A stretch of 64,000 bases of DNA from BOG-908 sp964244615 (GCA_964244615.1 CAXTJP010000005.1:4434-68433), one strand, 5' to 3'; shown: positions 53,107 through 62,390, counted from the stretch's first letter. The notes: generated by a model from the sequence alone, not told the origin. Made by a program: numbers and translations.

Positions 53107-53979
53107 TCACCGTTTCCTTCCGGAAAAATTGGTGATCACCTCGCGCACGCCGCCGGCAGCCTCGTCGGCCACCACGGCCGCCACCTCGCCCCAGGCATGA
53201 TCCAGCGAGCCGCGCGGGATGTCGTGCCCCTGGGCCACGTCGCCCGCGACACGGCCGGAAGGATCGCTGACGACCCAGTGGATCTCCACCTGCTGCTGGC
53301 CGCCCGGCTCGTCCGTCATCTTCACCGTGCCGCGCAGGGTGAAGTCCGCCGAGGCCGCCTGCGGCACCAGCAGGTCGCCGGTCTGCGGCAGCTTCAGCCG
53401 CATGTGGCGGGCCAGCGCCGCGTTGCCGTCGCCCGGCGCACCGGTGACGCCGCCGAACCAGATACGCGCCGGCCGGTTGTAGAGGCTGTTCGGATCGGTC
53501 TGCTTGATCGTCGTGTCCACCGCCCGGAGCAGGGCCAGAACCTGCGGTGCCGCTTCCGCCGCTGTCCGTTGCAGCGCGGCCGGATCGCCCTGCGCCCAGT
53601 TCGCGGCCGCGACCGGTGAGCCCGAGACGTCGCCACGATCACCCCCCTTGGGGTCGATCAGCGCGTAATGCGGCAGCACCTGGCTCCCCTGCAGCCGCGC
53701 CGACAGCCGCAGAACCCAGTCGCCGGGATGCGGCAGGGTGGTAAAGGCCGGCACCTCCTGGGCGACCAGCGCCCCGGACACCGCATGCGCCCAGGCTTCC
53801 GCGTCGTGCGCGGGCAGCAGCCCGTCCGACGGTGCCGGCACCGTCAGGCGTGGCGGTGGCGGCCGGCTGAGCTGCAGCGCCGCCGCACCGGGCCGCCCGG
53901 CGAACGGCCGCGGTAGGTCGCCGCACCCGGCAAGGGCGAGGCTGGCGAGAACCGGCCAGGCCAAAGGGGCGCGCCTCAC
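53107..53979 (-). CDS. Lipoprotein of unknown function
   Basis: Protein of 290 aa beginning at GTG 53979, with GGGAGG upstream and a GTGA overlap with pgeF. Lipobox LALAGC ends the signal peptide, so it is lipid-anchored. Two beta-rich halves follow: DWVLRLSARLQGSQVLPHYALIDPKG and ADFTLRGTVKMTD...VEIHWVVSDPSGRVAGDVAQGHDIPRGSL. No known domain is recognised. It is the last gene of the lgt-midA-pgeF run; since Lgt lipidates lipoproteins, its presence there is fitting but not proof of linked function. Confidence 0.75.
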   Translation of the reverse strand: MRRAPLAWPVLASLALAGCGDLPRPFAGRPGAAALQLSRPPPPRLTVPAPSDGLLPAHDAEAWAHAVSGALVAQEVPAFTTLPHPGDWVLRLSARLQGSQVLPHYALIDPKGGDRGDVSGSPVAAANWAQGDPAALQRTAAEAAPQVLALLRAVDTTIKQTDPNSLYNRPARIWFGGVTGAPGDGNAALARHMRLKLPQTGDLLVPQAASADFTLRGTVKMTDEPGGQQQVEIHWVVSDPSGRVAGDVAQGHDIPRGSLDHAWGEVAAVVADEAAGGVREVITNFSGRKR

Positions 53980-54758
53980 CGCCCGCCTCCCGGCACGTCC
54001 GTCAGCACGATGGCCGAAAGCTGGTGGCCGATCGGGCCGCCGCCCGACAGGGTGCGCCGGCGGTGGCTGAAGAAGCTGTCCGCCTCGGCGCAGGTGTCCC
54101 GGCCAAGCCAGCGCGCCTGCACGCCCGCTGCCGCCAGGCGCGTCAGGCAGTAGCCCGGCAGGTCGAACTGCCAATGGCCCGGCCGCGCTCCCGGCGCGAA
54201 GAAGCGCTCGCCGGCCGGCTCACGGGCGAGCACCGCGTCGCGCAGGTCGTCTGCCACCTCGTAGCTCGCCGGTGCGATGCACGGGCCGACCGCCGCCACG
54301 ATTCGAGGCCGCGTCGCGCCCAGCGCCTCCATCGCCGCCAGGCTCGCCTCCAGCACCCCGTCCAGCGCCCCGCGCCACCCGGCATGGGCGGCCCCCACCA
54401 CGCCGGCGGCGGCGTCGTGAAGCAGCACCGGCGCGCAATCGGCGGTGATCACCCCGAGCGCGATGCCCGGCGTCGCGGTCACCATCGCGTCGGCACGCGG
54501 CCCGGCGCCCTCCGGCCAGGGCTCGGTTACCGGCACCACCGTGCAGCCATGCACCTGGGTCACGCCAACCAGGCGGGTGGCCGACACACCAAGCGCGGCC
54601 GCGATCGACGCGCGGTTTTGCCGCACGCGCTGTCTGTCGTCGCCGCCCGACAGGCTGGCGTTGAGGCTGGCATACGGCCCCTCGGACACGCCGCCCCGAC
54701 GGGTGAAGAAGCCGTGGTTGGCGGCCAGGTTCGGCGCGGTCAGCCGTTCGGCGGTCAT
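53976..54758 (-). CDS. pgeF: Peptidoglycan editing factor PgeF (former laccase-domain protein)
   Basis: Protein of 260 aa of the YfiH/PgeF family. It trims wrongly incorporated residues from muropeptide precursors. It shows GFFTRRGGVSEGPYASLN, QVHG, ADCAPVLLHD and AAHAGWRGALDGVLE, with the conserved Cys and His metal ligands. The ATG at 54758 overlaps the methyltransferase stop (ATGA). Confidence 0.93.
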   Translation of the reverse strand: MTAERLTAPNLAANHGFFTRRGGVSEGPYASLNASLSGGDDRQRVRQNRASIAAALGVSATRLVGVTQVHGCTVVPVTEPWPEGAGPRADAMVTATPGIALGVITADCAPVLLHDAAAGVVGAAHAGWRGALDGVLEASLAAMEALGATRPRIVAAVGPCIAPASYEVADDLRDAVLAREPAGERFFAPGARPGHWQFDLPGYCLTRLAAAGVQARWLGRDTCAEADSFFSHRRRTLSGGGPIGHQLSAIVLTDVPGGGR

Positions 54759-55747
54759 GGCGCGAACCCGGCGGGGGCGGGGCAGGCGGGATCGGTGAGG
54801 CAGAGCACCTTGAACAATTGTCCCATGCGGTCGGGGGAAGCCAGCCGGGCGGCGGCTTCTTGCAGCTCGGCGCCGCGCGCCGGGTTCAGCGCGATCAGCC
54901 GCGCGGTGCGGACGGTCAGGCCGAGCGCCTGCAGGAACGAGCCCTGCGGCACGGGCCCGTGGCAGGCGGCGCCGTTGGCGAGCGCGGCTGCGCGCAGGGC
55001 GGAAAAATCGACATGCGCGGTCAGGTCGGCCGATCCCGGCCCTGAGAGCGGGTCGGCCGCCTGGCCGCCTTGTATCGCCTGCAAACTCTCGCCGGGCGCC
55101 CAAGCGGCCGCCCCGTAGTCGAGGATCAGCGCCGCCCCGCCCTCGCGGGCGAGCCGCCGCGCCAGCAGGCCGACCCAGTCAAGGCTTGCGGGAGAGGTCT
55201 CGAACACGCAGCCCTCCTCGTCCCAGCCGGGCCCGGCTGGCAGGGGAAAGCCGGACGGGTCGGCCGGTCGCTCGACCATATGCCCGTCCTGCACGTGGCG
55301 TTCGGCCCAGCCGACGCCGCGCCGGACGAACTGGCGGATCGGCAGGGCATCGAGGAACTCGTTTGCGAACAGGATGCAGGGGCCGCCCGCCATGCTGTCC
55401 AGGCTGTCGTGCCAGGTCGCGTCGGGCACGCGGGCCGCCTGTTCGGCGCGCAGCCTGGGCGAGGTCTCGACCAGGTGCACACGGCAGGCGGCGTGGAAGC
55501 CGGGCGCCACAACGGCGGTCGCCCGCCTTGCGTCCTGCATCAGCGAGCCACGGCCCGGCCCGGCCTCGACCAGGTACACTGGATCGGGCGCGCCTATCGA
55601 CTGCCACGTCACCGCCGCCCAGGCGCCCAGCAACTCGCCGAACACCTGGCCGATCTCCGGCGCGGTGGTGAAATCCCGGAACGGGTCGTGCTCGGCGTAG
55701 TAGCGCGCGTTGGCCCGGGCCATGAACACATCCAGCCGCTCAGGCAA
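54755..55747 (-). CDS. MidA/NDUFAF7-family SAM-dependent methyltransferase
   Basis: Protein of 330 aa of COG1565. It contains NARYYAEHDPFRDFTTAPEIGQVFGELLGAW, the SAM motif EAGPGRGSLMQDARRA and NEFLDALPIRQF. The mitochondrial relative NDUFAF7 methylates an arginine of a complex I subunit. It begins at TTG 55747, overlapping the lgt stop by 8 bp. Its N-terminus is short compared with relatives that carry about 20 more residues. It is coupled to pgeF downstream. Confidence 0.9.
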   Translation of the reverse strand: MPERLDVFMARANARYYAEHDPFRDFTTAPEIGQVFGELLGAWAAVTWQSIGAPDPVYLVEAGPGRGSLMQDARRATAVVAPGFHAACRVHLVETSPRLRAEQAARVPDATWHDSLDSMAGGPCILFANEFLDALPIRQFVRRGVGWAERHVQDGHMVERPADPSGFPLPAGPGWDEEGCVFETSPASLDWVGLLARRLAREGGAALILDYGAAAWAPGESLQAIQGGQAADPLSGPGSADLTAHVDFSALRAAALANGAACHGPVPQGSFLQALGLTVRTARLIALNPARGAELQEAAARLASPDRMGQLFKVLCLTDPACPAPAGFAP

Positions 55748-56552
55748 CGGCGACGCGTCCGCGTCGGGCGAACAGCACCAGCCCGACGCCCGCCAGGATC
55801 ATCGGGACGGACAGCAGCTGCCCCATGGTGGCGCCGTTCCACAGGTACCCCAGGAAATCATCCGGCTCGCGGAAGAGTTCGCCCACGATCCGGGCCACGC
55901 CGTAGCCGATCAGGAAGATGCCGGTCAGCATGCCGAACCGGGCACGCACGCGCTCGCGCCGCGCGAACAGCCACACCAGCAGGAACAGCAGCAACCCCTC
56001 CATCAGCGCCTGGTAGAGCTGGCTCGGGTGGCGCGGCACGTCGCCGGCGCGCGGGAACACCATGCGCCAGGGCAGCCAGTCCGGCGCCGGCCGCCCCCAC
56101 AGCTCGCCGTTGATGAAGTTGGCGACCCGCCCGAGCCCGAGCCCGATCGGCGTCACCATGGCCATGCGGTCGGCGAAACCCAGGACGGGGATGCGGTTGG
56201 TGCGGCAGAACAGCACGATGGCCGTCACCACGCCCAGCATGCCGCCGTGGAAGCTCATGCCCCCGGTCCAGACCGCCGGGACCTGCAGCGGATGGGTCAG
56301 GTAGTAGCCGGGCTGGTAGAACAGGCAGTAGCCGAGCCGGCCGCCCAGCACCACGCCGAGCGTCGCCCAGGTCAGGAAATCATCGGTCTGCGCCTCGGTC
56401 GCGACCGGCGGGGTCCAGCGGGTGATCCGCCGCATCACCTGCCAGCCGGTGACGAGGCCGGTGATGTAGGCCAGCGCGTACCAGCGTATCGACAGCGGCC
56501 CCAGATGCAGCAGCACCGGGTCGAACCGCGGGAATTGCAACGGCGCACTCAT
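55740..56552 (-). CDS. lgt: Prolipoprotein diacylglyceryl transferase
   Basis: Inner-membrane enzyme of 270 aa that transfers diacylglycerol from phosphatidylglycerol to lipobox cysteines. The Lgt signature GRVANFINGELWGRPA and the HPSQLYQALMEG segment are present, with about seven membrane helices. It heads the run lgt-midA-pgeF-lipoprotein and diverges from ubiK. Confidence 0.96.
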   Translation of the reverse strand: MSAPLQFPRFDPVLLHLGPLSIRWYALAYITGLVTGWQVMRRITRWTPPVATEAQTDDFLTWATLGVVLGGRLGYCLFYQPGYYLTHPLQVPAVWTGGMSFHGGMLGVVTAIVLFCRTNRIPVLGFADRMAMVTPIGLGLGRVANFINGELWGRPAPDWLPWRMVFPRAGDVPRHPSQLYQALMEGLLLFLLVWLFARRERVRARFGMLTGIFLIGYGVARIVGELFREPDDFLGYLWNGATMGQLLSVPMILAGVGLVLFARRGRVAVA

Positions 56553-56724
56553 GTAATGGGGATCGTCCGGCCTAAATCGTCACGAGCGGTGCGCCGCATC
56601 CCGTCCTCCGCCAGGGTGATGATGCCGGCGTCGCCGGTGACCAGGAACATGCGGCGCGTTATACGCAGTGCCGTGCGGGCGAACACCCCCGGCGGCGCAC
56701 ACCTCCCACACAAGGACCACACCC

Positions 56725-57006
56725 ATGGCCGAACGTCCCCGCTTCTTCGAAGACCTGGCCGGTGTCGCCGGCGGCGCCATCTCGGCCCTGGCCGGCCTGC
56801 GCGAGGAGACCGAGGCCGCGATCCGCGCCCGGGTGGACGAGACGATCCGCAAGCTGGAGCTGGTGCGGCGCGAGGAGCTGGACGCGGTGGCCGAGCTCGC
56901 CGCCCGCGCCCGGGCCGGGCAGGAGGCGGCGGAGACGAGGCTGGCCGCGCTGGAGGCACGGCTCACGGCGCTGGAGACACCGGCTCCTGCTGCGCCGCAC
57001 AGCTAG
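56725..57006 (+). CDS. ubiK: UbiK-type accessory factor (DUF526/BMFP)
   Basis: Protein of 93 aa: an N-terminal helix FFEDLAGVAGGAISALAGLREETEAAIRARV and a C-terminal coiled coil ending in ETRLAALEARLTALE. It matches UbiK/YqiC (COG2960), which assists the ubiquinone biosynthesis complex at the membrane. The ATG at 56725 was chosen because MAERPRFFEDLAG matches the family start. Not clustered with other ubi genes. Confidence 0.85.
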   Translation: MAERPRFFEDLAGVAGGAISALAGLREETEAAIRARVDETIRKLELVRREELDAVAELAARARAGQEAAETRLAALEARLTALETPAPAAPHS

Positions 57007-57075
57007 AGTTTGCAATCGGGTGATGGCTGACCGCACACTGCGCGCCCGTCACCTGCTTGCGAGGGAGCTCACGCC

Positions 57076-57510
57076 ATGACCGTTGCTGCCATCCTGCGCC
57101 ACAAGGGACACGAGATCGCCTCCGTCTCACCCGCCACCCGCATCACGCAGGTGACCGGCACGCTGGCCGAATGGCGGATCGGCGCCGTTCTGGTGTGCGA
57201 TTCGGCCCGCCAGCTGCTCGGCATCGTCAGCGAGCGGGACATCGTGCGCTGCCTGGCCCGCGATGGTGCGGCGTGCCTGGACATGACGGCCGCCCAGCTG
57301 ATGACGCGCGTGCTGCACACCGTCAGCCCCGCGACCACCACCGCCGAGGCGATGGCCGTGATGACCGCCAGCCGCGTGCGCCACCTGCCGGTGCTGGACG
57401 GGGACGAACTGGTCGGCATGATCAGCATAGGCGACGTGGTCAAGGCGCAGCTGGACGCGCAGGCCCACGAAGTCGACAGCCTCAAGGCCTACGTCTCCGG
57501 CACCATGTAG
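57076..57510 (+). CDS. Two-CBS-domain protein
   Basis: Protein of 144 aa made of two CBS motifs: residues about 10-65 (ATRITQVTGTLAEWRIGAVLVCDSARQLLGIVSERDIVR) and about 75-130 (MTRVLHTVSPATTTAEAMAVMTASRVRHLPVLDGDELVGMISIGDVV). Such pairs bind adenosyl nucleotides and sense energy state. It is a stand-alone gene. Target enzyme unknown. Confidence 0.92.
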   Translation: MTVAAILRHKGHEIASVSPATRITQVTGTLAEWRIGAVLVCDSARQLLGIVSERDIVRCLARDGAACLDMTAAQLMTRVLHTVSPATTTAEAMAVMTASRVRHLPVLDGDELVGMISIGDVVKAQLDAQAHEVDSLKAYVSGTM

Positions 57511-57607
57511 GCGCGGCCCGCCCCCCGGGCTCGGCGAGGGGCTTTCCGGGGATTGTCCGGACGGCCCGGTTGCAGCAGTCTGCCCGCGCAACGAACGGGA
57601 TGGTGCC

Positions 57608-58075
57608 ATGCGGGAGCGGTTGCTGCGCAAGCCGGGCTGGATCGGCGACTTCCAGGCGTTCATCATGCGCGGCAACGTGGTGGACCTGGCGGTGGGCATC
57701 ATCATCGGCGCCGCCTTCACCGGCATCGTGCAGAGCCTGGTCCGCGACGTGTTCAACCCGGTGATCGGCCTGCTCACCGGCGGGGTGGATTTTTCGGACC
57801 GCTTCGTGACCATTCGCGGCCCCGCCACCACCAGCATCGCCGCCGCCAAGGCGGCCGGCGCGGTCACCATCAACTACGGCCTGTTCATCAACGCCGTCAT
57901 CCAATTCCTGATCGTCGCGTTCGTGGTGTTCTGGCTGGTCCGCACCCTGCAACGCTTCATGCGCAAGCAGGAGGATGCGCCGTCCGTGCCGCCGGCGTCG
58001 GAGACGCTGCTGGCCGAGATACGGGATATCTTGCGCGAGCAGGCGGGCGCGAGGCCGGGAGCCGGATCGACCTGA
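57608..58075 (+). CDS. mscL: Large-conductance mechanosensitive channel
   Basis: Protein of 155 aa with the MscL pattern: N-terminal amphipathic helix, FQAFIMRGNVVDLAVGIIIGAAFTGIVQSLV (TM1 pore helix), a periplasmic loop, and NYGLFINAVIQFLIVAFVVFWLVRTLQRF (TM2). The C-terminal bundle carries ETLLAEIRDILRE. It releases solutes during hypo-osmotic shock and is one of two osmotic valves in this window. It lies just before the kdp operon but is independent. Confidence 0.95.
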   Translation: MRERLLRKPGWIGDFQAFIMRGNVVDLAVGIIIGAAFTGIVQSLVRDVFNPVIGLLTGGVDFSDRFVTIRGPATTSIAAAKAAGAVTINYGLFINAVIQFLIVAFVVFWLVRTLQRFMRKQEDAPSVPPASETLLAEIRDILREQAGARPGAGST

Positions 58076-58178
58076 GCCCGCGTTCCAGTAACCATCCTGG
58101 TTGGCCGGCTGTCTACCCTGGCCCTCCCGTGTAGCCAGCTGGGTGCCGAGCCATGTTGCGACTTCCGCGGTTACGAAC

Positions 58179-58211
58179 ACGGTTGCACCCTCCTGTCTCG
58201 GCTTCAACCGT
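58179..58211 (+). other. Inverted repeat upstream of the kdp operon
   Basis: ACGGTTG (58179-58185) is complementary to CAACCGT (58205-58211), a 7-bp stem with a 19-base loop, in the 278-bp gap between mscL and the first kdp peptide. There is no U-run. It could be a regulatory hairpin or operator. An A/T-rich stretch CTTATTATTC at 58271-58280 may contain the kdp promoter, but no confident boxes are seen. Confidence 0.3.
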
Positions 58212-58353
58212 GGCCATTCATGGCGATGTGCGCCGATCGGAACGGTCAAAAGCCTTGGCTTTACGCGCTCCTTATTATTCTGGCCCCACGCGCCATCGCG
58301 CCTTTACGCGGCAGGCGCCTAGTTCGGGCCTCGCTCCCTTGGAAGGCTTCCCA

Positions 58354-58437
58354 GTGCTCGACCTGCTCGTTGTCGTTTTCGGAACCGGTGGCATCGTTCT
58401 GATGGCCGCCTACGCCGCCCTGTGCGATCGGATCTGA
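58354..58437 (+). CDS. 27-aa hydrophobic peptide upstream of kdpF
   Basis: The small open frame starts at GTG 58354 with GGAAGG about 8 bases upstream and encodes a single transmembrane span (LDLLVVVFGTGGIVLMAAYAALCDRI). It ends 4 bp before kdpF. Short peptides ending in ...CDRL-like tails occur ahead of kdpF in other proteobacterial kdp operons as far as I recall, but I know no experimental role. Size and position suggest a second accessory subunit of the Kdp pump or a leader peptide. Confidence 0.6.
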   Translation: MLDLLVVVFGTGGIVLMAAYAALCDRI

Positions 58438-58441
58438 GCCC

Positions 58442-58528
58442 ATGCTCGATCTCGTCCTCGGTGGCACCGTCTCGTTTGGATTGATGATCTACCTCGTCTG
58501 GGCGCTCGTCCGTCCCGAAGATTTCTAA
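58442..58528 (+). CDS. kdpF: K+-transporting ATPase subunit KdpF
   Basis: Protein of 28 aa, one transmembrane helix (MLDLVLGGTVSFGLMIYLVWALVRPEDF). The ending ...LVRPEDF is diagnostic for KdpF, which stabilises the KdpABC complex. It lies 11 bp before kdpA, whose GTG start follows AAGGA overlapping the kdpF stop. Confidence 0.93.
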   Translation: MLDLVLGGTVSFGLMIYLVWALVRPEDF

Positions 58529-58539
58529 GGAACACGCTC

Positions 58540-60237
58540 GTGACACTGAACGGGTGGCTTCAGATAAGCTTCATCCTCACCCTCGTCTTCCTGGCCGCGG
58601 TGCCGCTCGGCGGCTACATGGCGTCTGTCGTGCAGGGCCGCGTCGCCTGGCTCGGGCCGGTCGAGCGCGGGTTCTACACGCTGTCGGGCGTCCACCCCGA
58701 GCGCGGCATGGGGTGGAAGACCTACGCCTTCGCCCTCGTGTCGCTGCAGGCGGTCCATTTCCTGCTGCTGTATGCGATGTTGCGGCTGCAATACTACCTG
58801 CCGTTGAACCCGCAGGGCATCGCCGGCATGTCGCCGCAGCTGGCGTTCAACACGGCCATCAGCTTCGTCACCAACACCAACTGGCAGGCCTATGCGGGCG
58901 AGCAGGCGCTGTCCTACGGCAGCCAGATGTGGGGCCTGACGGTCCACAACTTCCTCTCCGCCGCCACCGGCATCGCCGCCGCGGTCGCCGTCGCCCGCGC
59001 CTTTGTCGCCGGCGGCGTCGACAACCTCGGCAATTTCTGGGCCGACGTCACGCGCATCACGCTGTACGTGCTGATCCCGCTCGCCATCCTCATCACCATC
59101 GCGCTGATCGCCTGCGGCGTGCCGCAGACGATGGGGGCGAGTGTCGACGCCACCACGCTGGAGGGCGCGCACCAGATGATCGCCCGCGGCCCGGTCGCCT
59201 TCCAGGAGGCGATCAAGCTGGTCGGCACCAACGGCGGCGGCTTCTTCAACGCCAACTCCGCGCATCCCTTCGAGAACCCGTCCGCGCTCTCCAACGTGCT
59301 GGAGACCTGGTGCGAGATCGTCATCCCCTTCGGCCTGGCCGTCACCTTCGGCAGCATCGTGCGGGACGGCAAGCAGGGCTTCGCGCTGTTCTGGGTGATG
59401 GCGCTCGTCATGGTCACCTGCGTGGTGCTCGTCTACTGGGCGGAGTCCGGCGGCAACCCGCTGCTGACCGCGCTCGGCGTCGATCCCTCGCTCGGCAACA
59501 TGGAGGGCAAGGAGGTGCGCTTCGGCACGGCGCTCTCCTCGCTGTTCGCCGTCACCACCACCGCCACGTCCGACGGCGCGGTCATCGCCATGCATGACAG
59601 CTTCACCCCGCTCGGCGGCATGATCCCGATGTTCCTGATCCAGCTGGGCGAGGTCGTGCCGGGCGGTGTGGGTTCCGGGCTCTACGGCATCCTGGTGTTC
59701 GCGCTGCTTGCGGTGTTCGTGGCCGGGCTGATGGTCGGGCGCACCCCCGAGTACCTCGGCAAGAAGGTGCAGGCGCGCGAGGTGAAGCTCGCCATGCTGG
59801 CGGTGCTGATCCTGCCGTTCTGCATCCTGGGCGGCACCGCCTGGGCGCTGACGACGGCCAGCGGCAACAGCTCGCTCGCCAATGCCGGCCCGCATGGCCT
59901 GTCGGAGATGCTGTATGCCTGGACGTCGGCCACCGGCAACAACGGCAGCGCGTTCGGCGGGCTGACGGCCGACACGCCGCTGCTGGATTACGGGCTGGGG
60001 GCTGCCATGCTGCTCGGTCGCTTCGCCTTCATGATCCCGGTGCTGGCGATCGCCGGCTCGCTGGCCCGCAAGCCGAAGCTGCCGGCCAGTGCAGGCACGT
60101 TCCCGACGCATGGGCCGCTGTTCATCGGCCTGCTGATCGGCGTCGTGCTGATCCTGGGCGGGCTGCAGTACCTGCCGGCGCTGGCGCTTGGGCCGATCGC
60201 CGAGCATGTCTCGATGATTGCCGGACAAACCTTCTAA
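58540..60237 (+). CDS. kdpA: K+-transporting ATPase subunit KdpA
   Basis: Potassium-selective membrane subunit of 565 aa with about ten membrane helices. Selectivity-filter-like loops are seen as NTAISFVTNTNWQAYAGE, GTNGGGFFNANSAHP, TTTATSDGAV and ATGNNGSAFGG. It starts at GTG 58540. It is the pore of the high-affinity, ATP-driven K+ uptake pump. Confidence 0.97.
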   Translation: MTLNGWLQISFILTLVFLAAVPLGGYMASVVQGRVAWLGPVERGFYTLSGVHPERGMGWKTYAFALVSLQAVHFLLLYAMLRLQYYLPLNPQGIAGMSPQLAFNTAISFVTNTNWQAYAGEQALSYGSQMWGLTVHNFLSAATGIAAAVAVARAFVAGGVDNLGNFWADVTRITLYVLIPLAILITIALIACGVPQTMGASVDATTLEGAHQMIARGPVAFQEAIKLVGTNGGGFFNANSAHPFENPSALSNVLETWCEIVIPFGLAVTFGSIVRDGKQGFALFWVMALVMVTCVVLVYWAESGGNPLLTALGVDPSLGNMEGKEVRFGTALSSLFAVTTTATSDGAVIAMHDSFTPLGGMIPMFLIQLGEVVPGGVGSGLYGILVFALLAVFVAGLMVGRTPEYLGKKVQAREVKLAMLAVLILPFCILGGTAWALTTASGNSSLANAGPHGLSEMLYAWTSATGNNGSAFGGLTADTPLLDYGLGAAMLLGRFAFMIPVLAIAGSLARKPKLPASAGTFPTHGPLFIGLLIGVVLILGGLQYLPALALGPIAEHVSMIAGQTF

Positions 60238-60243
60238 GAAAGC

Positions 60244-60329
60244 AGTCCTTTTTTGAAAAAAAGACTTTTGTCCATTTAGATTCGCGACAGCACTGAAAGT
60301 TCTTTGCTTCTTTCTTTCAAGAGAGAAGG
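60244..60329. repeat. Paired-hairpin repeat, copy 5, between kdpA and kdpB
   Basis: First hairpin 60244-60266 (AGTCCTTTTTT...AAAAAAAGACT). Second hairpin 60308-60329 (CTTCTTTC...GAGAGAAG) preceded by AAAGTTCTTTG. Core TTCGCGACAGCACTG is the reverse complement of CAGTGCTGTCGCGAA. It occupies most of the 124-bp gap between two genes that are normally adjacent. Confidence 0.8.
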
Positions 60330-60361
60330 CCTTCCTTCCCCTATCCCCCAGGACCCAAGAA

Positions 60362-62389
60362 ATGGCCACCGCCGACACCATCTCACTCTTCGACGGCCGC
60401 ATCCTGACGCGCGCCGCCGGCGACGCCTTTGCCAAGCTCAACCCCGGCCAGCTGATCCGCAACCCGGTGATCTTCGTCACCGAAATCGTCGCCATGCTGG
60501 TCACCGTGCTCGGGCTGCGCAACCTGTCCCAGGGCACGCCCTGGCACTTTCCGTTGGCCATCGCCGCCTGGCTCTGGCTGACGGTCCTGTTCGCCACCTT
60601 CGCCGAGGCGGTGGCCGAGGGACGCGGCCGGGCGCGGGCCGAAAGCCTGCGCCGGGCGCGCAGCGACGCGGTGGCCAAGCGCATGGTCGGCCGCGACCGC
60701 AGCCGCACCGAGCCGGTGCCCGCCGCCGAACTGCGCATGGGCGACCTGGTGCTGGTCGAGACCAACGACCTCGTCCCGTCCGACGGCGAAGTGATCGAAG
60801 GCGTGGCCAGCGTGAACGAGAGCGCCATCACCGGCGAGAGCGCGCCGGTGATACGCGAGGCCGGCGGCGACCGCTCGGCGGTGACCGGCGGCACGCAGGT
60901 GGTCAGCGACTGGCTGGTGGTGCGAATCACCGCCGCACCCGGCAGCACCTTCCTCGATCGCATGATCGCGCTGGTGGAGGGTGCGTCGCGTCGCAAGACG
61001 CCGAACGAGATCGCGCTCGACATCCTGCTCGCCGGCCTGACGATCATCTTCCTGATCGCCGTCGTCACCCTGGTGGGCCTCGCGCATTACAGCGGCACCG
61101 TGCTGAGCGTCCCGGTGCTGGCCGCCCTGCTGGTGACACTGATCCCCACCACCATCGGCGGCCTGCTGTCGGCCATCGGCATCGCCGGGATGGACCGGCT
61201 GGTACGCTTCAACGTGGTCGCCACCTCGGGCCGCGCGGTGGAGGCGGCGGGCGACGTGGACATCCTGCTGCTCGACAAGACCGGCACCATCACCTACGGC
61301 AACCGCGCCGCAGCCTCGCTCACCCCGGTGCCGGGCGTGACCGACCGCGAACTGGCCGAGGCGGCGGCCCTGTCTTCGCTGGGCGACGAGACTCCTGAGG
61401 GCCGCTCCATCCTGGCCTTCGTGCGCGACCGGTTCGGCCTGTCGCCGGAGTTGCCGGCCGGTGCGGAACTGGTGCCGTTCAGCGCCAACACCCGCCTGTC
61501 GGGCGTGGATGCGGGCGGCGCGTCGTGGCGCAAGGGTGCCGTGGACAGCGTCGTGCGCGCGTGCGGCGGGCAGGCGCCCTCGGCGCTGACGGCCGCGGTG
61601 GACCGCATCGCGCGCTCCGGCGGCACGCCGCTGGCCGTGAGCCACGACGGTAGGCTGATGGGGGCCATCGAGCTGAAGGACATCGTCAAGCCCGGCATAC
61701 GCGAGCGTTTCGAGGCGCTGCGCCGGATGGGCATACGCACCGTGATGGTGACCGGCGACAACAAGATCACGGCCGCCGCCATCGCCACCGAGAGCGGGGT
61801 GGACGATTTCCTGGCCGAGGCCAAGCCGCAGGACAAGCTCGACTATATCAGGCGCGTGCAGGCCGAAGGCCGGCTGGTGGCGATGTGCGGCGACGGCACC
61901 AACGACGCGCCGGCGCTGGCCCAGGCGGACGTGGGCGTCGCCATGCAGACCGGCACGCAGGCGGCGCGCGAGGCCGGCAACATGGTCGATCTCGACAGCG
62001 ACCCGACCAAGCTGATCGAGGTGGTGGAGATCGGCAAGCAGCTGCTGATCACCCGCGGTTCGCTCACCACCTTCAGCATCGCCAACGACGTCTCGAAATA
62101 CTTTGCCATCCTGCCGGCGATCTTCGTCGTGGCCTATCCGGGCCTGGGCGCGCTGAACATCATGCGGCTGGCGACGCCGCAGAGCGCCATCCTGTCGGCG
62201 GTGATCTTCAACGCGCTGATCATCGTGGCGCTGGTGCCGCTCGCCCTGCGCGGCGTGCGGTTCCGGCCGGTGGGGGCGGCGGCCCTGTTGCGCCGCAACC
62301 TGCTGATCTACGGCCTGGGCGGTCTGGTCGCGCCCTTCGCCGGCATCAAGGCCATCGACCTCGTCCTGAATACACTGGGGCTTGCCTGA
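60362..62389 (+). CDS. kdpB: K+-transporting ATPase subunit KdpB
   Basis: P-type ATPase subunit of 675 aa. The phosphorylation motif DKTGTITYGN, actuator TGESAPV, MVTGDNKITAAAIA and hinge GDGTNDAPALAQADVG are all present, with about seven membrane helices. It energises K+ import through KdpA. It starts 4 bp after AGGACCCAAGA and ends one base before kdpC. Confidence 0.98.
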   Translation: MATADTISLFDGRILTRAAGDAFAKLNPGQLIRNPVIFVTEIVAMLVTVLGLRNLSQGTPWHFPLAIAAWLWLTVLFATFAEAVAEGRGRARAESLRRARSDAVAKRMVGRDRSRTEPVPAAELRMGDLVLVETNDLVPSDGEVIEGVASVNESAITGESAPVIREAGGDRSAVTGGTQVVSDWLVVRITAAPGSTFLDRMIALVEGASRRKTPNEIALDILLAGLTIIFLIAVVTLVGLAHYSGTVLSVPVLAALLVTLIPTTIGGLLSAIGIAGMDRLVRFNVVATSGRAVEAAGDVDILLLDKTGTITYGNRAAASLTPVPGVTDRELAEAAALSSLGDETPEGRSILAFVRDRFGLSPELPAGAELVPFSANTRLSGVDAGGASWRKGAVDSVVRACGGQAPSALTAAVDRIARSGGTPLAVSHDGRLMGAIELKDIVKPGIRERFEALRRMGIRTVMVTGDNKITAAAIATESGVDDFLAEAKPQDKLDYIRRVQAEGRLVAMCGDGTNDAPALAQADVGVAMQTGTQAAREAGNMVDLDSDPTKLIEVVEIGKQLLITRGSLTTFSIANDVSKYFAILPAIFVVAYPGLGALNIMRLATPQSAILSAVIFNALIIVALVPLALRGVRFRPVGAAALLRRNLLIYGLGGLVAPFAGIKAIDLVLNTLGLA

Positions 62390-62390
62390 T

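Noticed and set aside
58153..58353. Longer protein leading into the micro-peptide upstream of kdpF
   Set aside because: The translation is basic and without pattern, and only the last 27 codons give a membrane span with its own RBS.
58525..61068. 847-codon minus-strand open frame across kdpA and kdpB
   Set aside because: It runs antisense to two textbook Kdp subunits and reads through a hairpin repeat; not a gene.
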